Of a stretch of 64,000 nucleotides of DNA, positions 45,149 through 55,600 are shown piece after piece. The translations under genes were made by a program, and so were the position numbers. The notes beneath the pieces were generated by a model. It was not told where the DNA came from and did no database searches. It saw only the letters and a list, made by a program, of their open reading frames with translations. This stretch comes from Sporobolomyces roseus (taxonomy: Eukaryota; Basidiomycota; Microbotryomycetes; Sporidiobolales; Sporidiobolaceae): positions 992,001-1,056,000 of the forward strand of contig JADILM010000009.1 in NCBI GenBank assembly GCA_016617785.1. Reading direction: 5' to 3'. Positions within the stretch are counted from its first letter, which is position 1, and every line of letters starts with the position of its first letter.

Positions 45149-45862
45149 GAAGGTGGAGGCAGAGCGGTGTCGAGCGAAAAGAGAAGCAAGCAGGAGGAGA
45201 AGCGAGAAAGATGATCGAACTCAGGAGACGGATCTCGGTATGCGGTACAAGGTAACACGGGAGAATCGTGGAAGTCATTCATTTGTCACGCGGTGTCCTG
45301 TCTTTAACCGCACTCCCTGATCGCAATCTTCGAGGGAGATTCGTAACGAATGCTCTTGCTCTGTTGCTCTCTGATACAGCAATAAAGCGAGATGATAATG
45401 CTTGATGATAATGATCCAAACAATTACATAGCAGAATAAGATAAAGCTTGTGTAATAGAGCAAAATAGGTAGGACAGCAACAATTTTCAACCTCTCGTCT
45501 TCTCCCTCAGCCAATACTCTCTGTTTAACCTCCAAGCCCGCGAAATTCCGGCAAGTAGACAATCGACCTTCAAGACTCAGGCCAATGACGAGGCGAGACA
45601 GCGAGGTTATCGAGAGGAGCTCGAAGCGGTAAAGACGAATGCGGTCAAAGCCTCAGTTTCGTTTTGTTTGGTTTCGCTCGTTTCGCTTCGATAGCTGCGG
45701 AGAGCTTCGCTGACTCGCTGCTCATAGACACCTCTATTTAGATAAGGCAGATGGAGTAATACAGGACGATCTCCGAATATAACGGCATCAACCGAAAAAC
45801 TTTGCAAAGAAATATTCAGATCAAATTCTAGTTATGACGTCTCCTTTCGCGCCTCAGTCTCT
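45149..45862. other. Spacer between G2 and G3
   Basis: 714 bp between two minus-strand family genes. It holds the G2 promoter and G3 3' UTR. An A/T-richer stretch lies near 45,380-45,470. Short frames on both strands show no family motif. Confidence 0.4.
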
Positions 45863-47043
45863 TCAAAGCCTTCTACTCTGTACCACAAACGCATTGCTGT
45901 GGTTTTCCCGGTGACCCAAGCTGGATTGGGAAGATTCTCCTTGATTCAAATGTCGATCGATGAAGTTACGAACACGAACCGAAGTCGCGTTGTCAGGGTT
46001 ACCCGACTGTGACTCAGATACAGCCGTCAATTCAGCAAATTTGGATGGCAGAATTCAAACGCACCAAGAGCGACATTTTCGCAATGACTTCCTCGACCTT
46101 GTACATCTCGCAAAAAGCGTCAATGCGGGGTTTTGCGCTCAAGCGCTTCCATTGTCGCTGTTCAAAGATCGAGTATGCGACTCAGCCCAGAAACTCGTCG
46201 AATCAGGGTCAATTCACACTTACCTGATGTTTGGGAACGTCCTCTTTGATGAATCCGAGAACCGCTTCGACTCGGTACCAAACAAGATCGAGTTGTAGAT
46301 TGTTGGGACTCGTGGTGATTTGTTTCCGAATCGGCTTGGCCCACTCGTTCTCAAATTGCTGTGAATTATCGCCATGTAGAAACAGCTCTTGATAAGGCTG
46401 ATTAAGAAGCTTCTGGAGGAACTGAGTTCGAGCCCGGAGTACTCCCTACACAGCAGAGTCAGTACCAAACAGAATCAATCTGAGGAAGAAAGCTTGACGG
46501 ACATTGAGATTGAGCTTCCTCATAATGCTTTCAACCGTAAACTCTTTGACTGGCCCACTTTCTGTCACAATCTCAACCTGAACATGGCACTCAGCAGAGC
46601 ATAGAATAACGGCAGTTCGAGAAGCGACTCACAAGGTTTCCTCTCCAGTTCCTTCGCTCAAGCAGCTTCTTGAAGTAAGCGGCAATACTCGTCCAATTTG
46701 GCTCGTAATAGTAGTTGAAGCCTCGGTTGCGAGTAGCAACATGTTCATCAGGAGTGATGATTGTTCCATCAAGACGTAGGAGGAGCTGGTGTTTCCAAAT
46801 TTCGAAAGCCTGCTTTAGTTCAGGTTGTTGCGGTGAACCCAAACGAGATTTGATGATATCATCGAGGTCTTCGACTAGTGCACGACGGAGCGTTTTACTC
46901 CTCGATGAATCACGACGAGAAAATAATCCAGTTTTGCTGACAGCGTTGGCTGCTTCGAATGAGCCGTAGTCTGGAGGATCTGGTGCCGAATCATAAATGG
47001 GGGGTCGCTGTGAACCCAAGTCGTCTTGATGTTGATAGTTCAT
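45863..47043 (-). CDS. Novel family member (G3), 314 aa, five phase-0 exons
   Basis: Exons 46633-47043, 46503-46577, 46224-46445, 46065-46157 and 45863-46006, every one a multiple of three. The N-terminus is MNYQHQDDLGSQRPPIYDSA, then SRSKTLRRALVEDLDDIIKS, AFEIWKHQLLLRLDGTIITP, NRGFNYYYEPNWTSIAAYFK, EIVTESGPVKEFTVESIMRK, QKLLNQPYQELFLHG, WYRVEAVLGFIKEDVPKHQ, and RQWKRLSAKPRIDAFCEMY. The ending is SLGHRENHSNAFVVQSRRL. The GHR and terminal SRRL link it to the family, but the rest has diverged furthest. The second intron has an uncommon GTCCGT donor. It lies 189 bp from the Elp1 stop. Confidence 0.72.
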
Positions 47044-47231
47044 GGCGAGATGTCGAGGAGGTCGGCGGGAGAAAAGAGAGATCGGGACAGAGTTGTGAGA
47101 GGGAATCCGGCTACAGACCTGGTTGTTTCTCCGTTCGGAGTCCGGTCCATTCGTTATAGCGGCATAGTCAGCGAGCCTCTCTCGTGGAGAACGACATGCT
47201 CACGAAACACCGAATACACAATGCAAGCCTG

Positions 47232-50200
47232 CTACGACTCTCCTGTACTCAACATCCCTATTCTCCACTTCACTTTCGCCAAACTCGGTCTCTCGACTCG
47301 TTTCGTCTCTGCTTCTCCCTCGATCGGTTTCGGTCTCGCTTCCCATTCAGCGAGCAGACTGGCATCTCCTTTGTCCCGAATTTGCTGTTCCTCGACTTGT
47401 TCCGCTTTCCATTCTTGTTCTCGAGGTAGCCAGATACGGTCGATGAGAGAGACGAGGAAGGCTTCGAAGTCGGTGAGCGCAGATTGGAGTTCGGAGGCGG
47501 AGGATCGATGTGAAGAGGAAGAGAGGGTGAGGAGGATCGGTAGGAGACCCGCGACTTCGGCTGAAAGAACGACAAACCCTAATTAGCTACACTCAAGATC
47601 GAACGAGGGATATGGAGCTTACTCTGGAGTTCTGCGATCTTGACTTCAAGCGACTTCTTGATCGAATTGAGCAAGTACATTTCCTCGTAAACACTTCCTT
47701 TCTTTCCCGCAATCTTCTTCAGTCCAGCTCGTCTTCGAGATCTCGCTGTTCGACTCGACGACCTTTGACTACTTGCGACAGTCGTTGGGTTGACAGTGTA
47801 ACGAGTGAAAGCGGTTCCAGCGTCGGAAACTCCATCGGGAGCCAATTCGAGATTCTCGAGAGCGGCGGAAGGATCGTCGATGCAGAAGTATTGATCTGTG
47901 GGGAAGCGGCAAAGTCAGCAATGGCGGAGGGAGAGTCAGAGCGAGAACGAAGAACGAACAAGGATTGTTGTCTCTTCGTTGTCTCAACTCGTCTAATCGA
48001 TCAGCTTGTTTCTCTAGCTGTTCAGTCGTCTCCGAGAAGTCGTCGAGTAGTCGTTGTTGCATGTCGAGCGTGCTAGACTTGATTCGAGATTCGATGAGAT
48101 CCCTTCGGTTGTGAAGAGCAGTCTGCGTAATCAGAGTGAAATCAACGTGAATCCACAGGAGTCAGAGTAAGGAGATATCGAGTACTCACGAGTCGTATAG
48201 CTTCAGCGTAGAGATGTCCTTCGCACAAGGCATCGACAGCTGCCGGTAGATCTTGAGCGTATTCGAGCAAGACCTTTCCTGACTCGGCGTATCTTCGTTT
48301 ACTCGTCAAGCGTTCTATTAGATCGCAGAAGAGGTGATCAGAGTCGAGTGTAACAGTCCGCACGAGTGCAGAAGACTAACCGGCGATCTCGAAAGCAAGT
48401 TCTTTGACCTCATCCTCCGACTTTTGCGAGTTGTAAGCGACCGTAAACAGCTCTTGCCAAGCGTTCGCATGCTGATACGCTAGAATAGCCTTGTCGGGTT
48501 GATCAGAGAGCGAGAAGACTAGGGATCGAGTATTGCGAGTCAGTTGAATTCCCAAAGAGCGAGAATGAGGGAGACAACTCACGTAGACCTGCCTCAGCAT
48601 ACTTCGATTTCTCGAACAGATCTTCCGCGTTCGCTTCGAGTACAGTTCTATACTTCTCTTCGTCTGCTCCGTAAGCTTCGAGAGCGACTCCGAACAATCC
48701 ATGTTTCTTCGTGTAATCGAGCGCTTCATCGAAATGATCAGGACCTGCTCGAGAGAGGTTGCGAAGGGCAGAGACATGGCGAGAGAGGTAGTCGTCGATC
48801 TTGTGTCTCTGTAAGAACTCGGGAAGTTCGCGAAGTGCTCGAAGGAAAGGGAGGTATTCTCGGGGATCCTGTTTTCGGGTTACTCGAGATCAGCCCGAAG
48901 TCACAATAGCTAGACGAGGGAACCATGACTTACCTTCTGAGAGTGTTGAGCGATCATCAAGACGAGGGCAAAGTCGTACATTCCCAAAGCGAGATCGAAC
49001 AGTTTGTTGGCATCACTGAGGAAGATGATGTATTTGACGGCATCCTCTGCCCGTTCAGCGTCTTTCGCTGTAGGTGATGATCGAGTCAGCGTGAGATCGC
49101 TCATACTGAGAAAGAAGCCTGTTTACCTTTGAGCTCGGCGAGAAGGTTGAGAGCGTCTTCGTAAGCTGGAGGTTGTCTTCGAACGTGAGCAGTCAAGATG
49201 GAATTGGCGTAGTCGAATACTTCTCGCTTCTCTAGATCCTCGCGAACGAGGTCACAGACGGTGTTGATCTTGTTCGTCGAGACGCTACAGAGCCGAACGT
49301 GAGAATCAGCTTTCTGTCAGCACAAAAACGAACCAGAGAAGCTTACGAGACAGCAGGAGCGACTGAGCCGGATGCACCAATGCTCAAGACACTCTTGTAC
49401 ATGCTCTTTGTTACATCTTCGTCCTTCAGTCCACTCAGGAACAAGTTGAGATGGTCGACTTCCTTGACTTGATCGATGAATTCGCTAATATGTTCCGTAA
49501 AGAAAGAAGGGTTGTGGTCGTGCAAGAGGTTGAGATCGATGCGATGTTTGCGACACAAAAGGAATGCGGATCGGAAACGACGTCTATTCAGGGAAGGGAG
49601 TGAGCGAAACTCGAAGGAGAGAAATCGATTCAGAACTCACGAGTCGAGGAAATCACGAACTACTCTCAAGACGAGCGGTCTCGGGCAGATGATCTCCAGG
49701 TTACCTCTCGGCATCTGAAGAACTAGACTGGTCGAACTGGGTGCGACAGTGACAATTCTCGAACCCCTCTCGACCGCTCGTTTGATCGAAGGAGTTTCGT
49801 TCTCTCCTCCAGCTCCGCCATTTGCGCGTCTAGCAAAAGATTCGGTGTGCTCGACTGCTGATGGACCGGTGTAGAAAGGTGAAAGGGTGAAGAGGGGGAC
49901 GAATTTGGCCTCGTGAGAGAAAGTGGTGTAAATGAGGAAGTCGGGAGTAGTGATGAACGAAGTAGCATCGGATGCAATGAGTCGAGAGGAGGAATAGAGT
50001 CGACCGGAAGCGGAGAGACCGATGACAGTCGGAAAACGAGAAGAGGAGGTCGAAGAAGCGGGAGGGAGGAGGATGTGTTGAAGTTGAGGACAGAATTCAG
50101 GGACGGGAGTGAGGGAAGGTGAAGGGAGGGCCATGTCTTCGGATTGGGAGTAGAGGAAAGTCTCGAGTAACCATCCTTCGTTTGTTTCGAGTAAGAAACT

Positions 50201-52305
50201 GTCTTCTTCATCCTCTTCGTCTGATCCTTCCTCTCGTTTCGCTACTTTCGCAACGATTCTTCGAGCTCCTTCCATAACCACCACTCTTTGCGCTTCCCCT
50301 TCCTTTCCAACAATGACGACTTCATCTCGAACTTCCCCATCTTCTTCTCGGACAGTTCTCAATGCTCCGACTTTCACTTCTCCCGTTTTCATCTGGAGCA
50401 TCGCACATTGCTTGACGACCGATCTGGTGGCTCGAGGAAGGTCGACTGTCCATTCGAGAACGGGAGTAGGTAAACCAGCTCTGGCGCGGGCTTGAGCATT
50501 GCCAGTAAGCGAGAGGGACCAAGAGTAGACGGCGACTGAAGTCGGGTAGAGGAGCGCAAAGTAGAGAGGTGCAGTGGAAGTGAGGGAAGATGTGGAAGTT
50601 GGAAGGGAAGGAGCGAAGGATATGTGGGTCGGAGTAGAAGAAGTTGGCAGAGTGAGAGCGCTCATTGGAGGCGGGATGTTGACGAGTCGGAAGGGTGTCA
50701 ATTTGGTGTTGGCTGCCGAACGAGATAGTGAGTCAGCCTATAGTGCAGCGATCAAAAATAAAGCTTCACTCACATCCGTCGACAACCGCGACTGTCGCAT
50801 CGTCCTCGTGTCTCTCGGCACTCCTCTCTGACCTCAGCGTATCCCATCCCATCTCGTACGTTTCCGACCCTTCCCTCGTGATCAGACTCAGCTCGAGAGA
50901 CTTTTCAGGATGCCATGAGAAAGCGAGGAGTTTCGAAGAATTTGATAAAGACGGTGAAAGGGTTTGCTTGAGTGCCCAATAATAGTTCGAACGATGATAG
51001 AGGTGTACTGTGAGCACTAGGAGTCAGCTCTGAGGAACGTTGATCAATTCAAGGCGAGCTCACCAGTGTCAGAACCATCCTCTTTTTCAATCCAAACCGC
51101 GAGCACATCACTTCCCGAGTTCCAAGCGACTTCCCTAATTCTTCCTTTCTCCCTCACCTCAAACTCGTACCTCCTCAATCCGTTCCTCTCGAAGAACACA
51201 ACCTGTTTCCTCCCTTCCTCACCTTTTTCAATCGATACATCCTGACTACTCGCGATCAATTCTCCACTCGGGATCCAATCCAACGCATCCTCCAATCCCG
51301 CCACCGGTAAACTAGTCGAAGACAATTCCGCTCCAACCCGGGAGAAGATTCGAATTCGTCGAATTTGTCGAGATGATTCGGTTTCTTCGTGACCTGTTCG
51401 AGCTGGTACGGTTTCGATACTCGAAACAGCGAACCATGATGCGTCACCTCTCCATCTGATTCGAACTTTGCCTTCGTCTTGAGGACCGACGAGTCGTTCA
51501 CGAGTGAGTAAAGGATCGTTGGCGGCAGCTTGAGCAGCAGCGGTCTTTCCAAGTGAACCGTGGAATTGTGTCGATTTGTTTCCCCATCCTACTGAGACCG
51601 GTGCGTCGGAACCGAAGGAAGCGGTGTGTAAGGGTGATTCAGAGAGGGGATCGAAGGATTTCGTCAAAGTGAGGAGAACGTCGTTGCCTATAAATGATGA
51701 GGGTGAGCGGCCCGTTTCGATTAGCGTGATGTGATCTAGCTTTACCGTTGACAATCGCTAGTAGCTCTTCATCAGGACTCCATTGAGCTGCTTTGATACC
51801 TTCATCGAAAGTTCCGACGTTTTCCCTCTGCAAACTCGCAATTTTCGGTCAGCTTAGCTATCGGGGAAGCTGAGCGAGGACCTAGAGCTCACGACAGGTT
51901 CTCCAACTCCACCATTCAGGAAGATCTGCTCGATATCACCGTTCGATAGGACTACTACGAGCGCATCATCTTCTGGAAGATATTTGAACGAGAGTACGAG
52001 AGGAGTTTCTGCTGTTGGCGCTTCTTGCTTTGGAAGGGGAAAAGCGGACCACGCTGTCAATAGCTCGGGATCCTGTTCACTTCCGATCTGTCAGCGAATC
52101 TTATGAGGAACTTGTGAGAGTGAAATAAGCGAACCTGTTTGCTCGAGTTGCTATACACTTCCAAGCTGATCTCACCATCATTCGAATCACCTTGTAAGAT
52201 AGTGTAGACCTTGTCGGTAGCTGGATCGAGTGTTGTAGCGACTAATGAAGAGTTTGCTGAAGTCGAAGGTGAGAAATTGACATTGAGTAGAGTGAGGGAC
52301 CTCAT
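47232..52305 (-). CDS. ELP1: Elongator complex protein 1 (Elp1/Iki3)
   Basis: Largest scaffold of the Elongator complex, which modifies wobble uridines of tRNAs in the cytoplasm. The start MRSLTLLNVNFSPSTSANSS leads a long beta-propeller region including EISLEVYSNSSKQ, QIFLNGGVGEPV, GIKAAQWSPDEELLAIVNG, SVGWGNKSTQFHGSLGKTAA and KVRIRWRGDASWFAVSSIE. The hallmark CRKHRIDLNLLHDHNPSFF and QVKEVDHLNLFLSGLKDEDV block follows near mid-protein. TPR-like helices come next (FEKSKYAEAG, ELAFEIAG, KVLLEYAQDLPAAVDALCEG), then a basic segment (SSSRTARSRRRAGLKKIAGK) that in the family binds tRNA. The end is KVKWRIGMLSTGES with a stop at 47232. More than ten exons. The size by span fits the family's roughly 1,300 residues. 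Confidence 0.93.
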
Positions 52306-52444
52306 GTCGCTCTACGCTCAAGTTTGCTAGGCTTCTGGAGCTGGGACTGAGCTGCCTCTGGTGGAGTTGTGTGAATGGTAGAAGCAGGTTGAATTTGTGA
52401 GGGAACTCTTCAACTCTTACAACTCCCTACCTCAACCTTTAACA
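52306..52444. promoter_or_regulatory. Short divergent promoter (ELP1 / NDUFB2)
   Basis: 139 bp between divergent ATGs. It must serve two housekeeping genes; no specific element is identified. Confidence 0.55.
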
Positions 52445-52764
52445 ATGGCTGGAGGAGCATTCAAACCTGGATTCAACCCCCATCTACCCGGTGAGCATGA
52501 CCCTCCCGTAACCCGAGACGAATTCGCTGATTTTTTGATTCTCATCATCCCGATTCGTTTCTCGACCTCAGGACTCTCTCATCGTCTCGGAGCGAAGATG
52601 CTAGGTGCTAGCATGTGGTTCTTCCTCATGTGGAGGGCCCGCAGCGATGGAGCTGTGCTGCTCGTAAGCCCTTGTGACCGTTCAGACTCTTCAAGAAACG
52701 TTGAACTAACCGATTTCCCCTTTCTCGCCAAATGTAGGGCATGAGACACCCCTGGGATCACTAG
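52445..52764 (+). CDS. Complex I accessory subunit NDUFB2-like
   Basis: A 54-residue protein in three exons: MAGGAFKPGFNPHLP, then GLSHRLGAKMLGASMWFFLM with WRARSDGAVLL, then GMRHPWDH-stop. The GASMWFF...W/YRAK-like...DG..LLG.RHPW(D/E)H pattern is that of the small single-helix membrane-arm subunit NDUFB2 (AGGG) of mitochondrial NADH:ubiquinone oxidoreductase. Its presence means the organism has canonical complex I. The first intron is phase 1 (GTGAGC), the second phase 0 (GTAAGC). Confidence 0.85.
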
Positions 52765-52823
52765 TAGACTCAAGAGATGGACTGTGTGTACCGATAGAAG
52801 TTATTGAGGGATGTTTAAGCGAA

Positions 52824-53381
52824 ATGTCATCTGGTTCAATAAACTCGATTTCGGGACAGGGACATGCACGAACTCGCGAGTCTACGGGAGTGGGCATCGG
52901 TCGAGGTCACTCCACGACTATAGGCTACTCGGAAGCGGTCAACGAGATACTCAGCCATCACATACCGATCCTTTCTTCCTCCACCTTTTCGACGACGACA
53001 GCGACAGCAACGAAGCAAGACCGATCTACAGACGGAACTCCGACGAGAAGAGAGGAGCGAGGGCAAGACAGTAGTAGATCGTCCCCTCCGATGGCAGGGC
53101 GAAAAAGTCGGAAGGAGGCCTATCGACGATCAGGGGAACGATTCACTTTTCGATGCGAATGATTCCAACGACCGCTTACTGACTCATCCTGAACCTCTTG
53201 CAAGCCTCAGGGTCCTCTCACTCCTGCGCCTACATTCGTCAAAGAGCCGACTGCTCCTCTCTCTCTGGGTGAAAGGAACTCGATGGGAGCACTCGCAAAC
53301 TCAGGGAGAGAGGGTCAAGGCCAAGCCGATTTCGTGGACGTTCGTGGCGAGCGATTCGTGGATCCCGTCCGAGAAAGATAG
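52824..53381 (+). CDS. Hypothetical Ser/Thr/Arg-rich small protein (model incomplete)
   Basis: An open stretch begins MSSGSINSISGQGHARTRES and runs through STFSTTTATATKQDRSTDG to RKSRKEAYRRSGERF. After a likely intron ending CCTCAG, a second exon reads GPLTPAPTFVKEPTAPLSLG, ERNSMGALANSGREGQGQAD and FVDVRGERFVDPVRER-stop. The second exon looks coding; I could not find a good donor for the first, so the join and start are unresolved. I do not recognise it. It lies 60 bp after NDUFB2 and 143 bp before the next family gene. Confidence 0.35.
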
Positions 53382-53523
53382 GAGGTTGATCTGAGCGCGT
53401 GAGCGGGGTCATCGTGGGAGAACGCCCGCGCTCCTTTTCCTCGTTTCTGTATCCGGTTCTATCTTTCTCTCACTCTATCGCCCTCGCTCTTTGCTCATTA
53501 CTACTCTATACTCAAGTCTCACC

Positions 53524-54342
53524 ATGGCTTCTCCATCTCGACCATCTCCAATCGGTAACAAACAACAGTGTGACGCTGCCAACGCTCAAACAAAAGCCGT
53601 GATCCAATTGGCAAAGGAAGCTTGGTTTGCGACGAATCCCGTGAGGTTAATGCTTCTGTTCAAGAAATCTACAGCTAATCATTGTTACCGACAGGTGAGA
53701 AAAATGCACGGGGACTTCGAGTATCGAAAACATTCCGTTTTCGAGAGATACTTTCACTACAAGCAACACGACGACCCGGGAGTTTGGAGCGAGTCGAGGG
53801 AGCTTCTTGCAAATGGAACTACGATGGAAATCGATGTCAGACCTTACCCTCCCAAAAAGGCTCACTGGATGTTCCCGAACCATATCAGACTCATCGCCGA
53901 TGCTCATGCTATCAAGGACAATCCTACCAGTCGTGTATGTTGCTCGTTTTGCATTGTGAAAGTACTGTAGCTGACAGTTTGGTATGTTCAGTCAGAGAAG
54001 CTCTTCGGCGAGTGCTTTGTGACTAAACACGATTCATCAGGCCTCTTTTACCATCGATGCCACGACGGATCAGTCAAGGAGCTTCTGTTCAGCCCCGACG
54101 AGCACATGAGTGGACACGAGACCACGGCTAAAAAGCTGTTCATCTACTTGTCGCCGACGAGCGTTGCATTCCAGGTGCGTTGGGGCAAATTCTTTGGGCG
54201 AACACTGAGCCGAACTGATCACTTGGTCACGGCTGTCATAAAGGACATTGTCGCTACGTCGTCTCAGGTTCAGGCAAGCTTGAACCACCGCAAAGCGAGG
54301 ATGTACGGATTCGATTGCGATGATTCGGAGGATAGGTTCTGA
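53524..54342 (+). CDS. Novel family member (H), 204 aa, shortened C-type
   Basis: Exons 53524-53640, 53695-53934, 53992-54174 and 54268-54342, all phase 0. The protein runs MASPSRPSPIGNKQQCDAAN, VIQLAKEAWFATNP, FEYRKHSVFERYFHYKQHDD, MEIDVRPYPPKKAHWMFPNH, ECFVTKHDSSGLFYHRCHDG, SVKELLF, KKLFIYLSPTSVAFQ and VQASLNHRKARMYGFDCDDS...EDRF. Exons 1-3 match those of the 13 kb gene one for one. That gene's fourth exon and the aromatic module of its fifth are absent, so this looks like exon loss. The last intron is 93 nt and open in frame, so retention would insert 31 residues. Function is unknown. Confidence 0.8.
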
Positions 54343-55009
54343 ACTCGGCGTTATCTTCCTCGCCTCTTTCTGCCTCGCTCGTCGTCCCCGTCGTCCTCTT
54401 ATCCTTCTTATCTGTACCTCCCACCAATCTGTGACCTGCACTCCTCTTGATAGCTTGAATTCGTGATTCGTATCGAGCGCCTGTTTCCGCTTGCAGTTCA
54501 CGCTTCCGTTCCCTTTCCAATAAGTAGTGGTCAGCTTGAGCGCTACCTCAGGGGTGGCTTAGCGAGTTTACAAGAAGTCTGATGCTGACGATCTATCTTG
54601 CGAGATTTGTAAATACGAGGGGGGGAAAGAGACACGAGAGAGCAGGAGCAGCAAGATGAAGCCGGCCGAGTGGCGGGGTAGCTTAACACGACTATAAGAA
54701 ACATTCTCAGAGTCAAGACGAGATCGGAAGTGGAGGGTAGGAAGCTAAGGGACGATTCAAAGTTGCTCGATCTCGACCGACTGTCTTGCTTCCACCACTC
54801 GCTCTGGCTACTCATACCTGCTTTTGTTCAGCGGAGATGCATCTCAAATTAACCTGGAACCCTCCGCAAGTACGCGCAGGTGAGTCCTCGCTCGGCTCTT
54901 CCCCCATCTCGCCCTTGAAATGATGAGCTGACCTGCCCACTCGCGGGACTCTGCTAGGCTCTGACAACGCCTCTGTAGTGTATTCAAGGTACCCTGCTAC
55001 TCGAATCAT
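54343..55009 (-). CDS. Possible small minus-strand gene (uncertain)
   Basis: Two coding-like pieces on the minus strand: MIRVAGYLEYTTEALSEPSR (from the ATG at 55009) running to GGFQVNLRCISAEQKQ, and farther on ERERKRELQAETGARYESRI, IQAIKRSAGHRLVGGTDKKD. Splice sites between them are plausible but not unique and the stop is unclear, so the limits are approximate. It would converge on the family gene ending at 54342. No domain is recognised. Confidence 0.25.
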
Positions 55010-55600
55010 GCTGTCGACAAGTCTCTCTAGCAGCGTGAGGGAAAGGGAACACTGAAAGGGAGGAAAGACTGGGCTATGGAGAGGACATCGAGCATATAGT
55101 GCGCGAGGGAGTAGGTCAGAGAGCTCAATTTCATGTTACTCAGGCCGAAGATAGAATGGGAAAGGTATGTTTATCGAATCGATGCTTTCCTTAGAGTTGG
55201 CTGATTTCGCTGACTTCATTTCATACTTCGAACAGTTCCTGACCTAAGCGTCTACGAGGCATGCTTTTGCGATACTCGACAACGCTCGAGGCACTTGCCG
55301 ACCTCGCGATTCCGAATTCGCTTCGAGATCGGGGAGACGGCGACCTCACGTTCTGCAAACCTTTCCGTCTCTCGTTCGGCTACACTACGACGCTGCTTTG
55401 CTGTCCATCTGCTACGCTAAGCTGTCTGGAGTGATTCGGACGAAGTGGAGACGCTTACCAGCATTTCTGCGAGAACCGCGGACCGTTTTCCTAAACCCGA
55501 CGTTTCCCTCGAGCCGCTTTCTGTTTCTTCCTCTCCTTACCCTCTCCCTCCGACTGATTCTCACCGTTTCTTGCTTACCATTGAAGAGTCGCTGGATCAG
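55010..55600. other. Upstream region of the 55.6 kb family gene
   Basis: About 590 bp. The frame of the downstream gene stays open back to a TAA near 55430 without an ATG, so an upstream exon cannot be excluded. Otherwise this should be promoter and 5' UTR. Confidence 0.4.
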
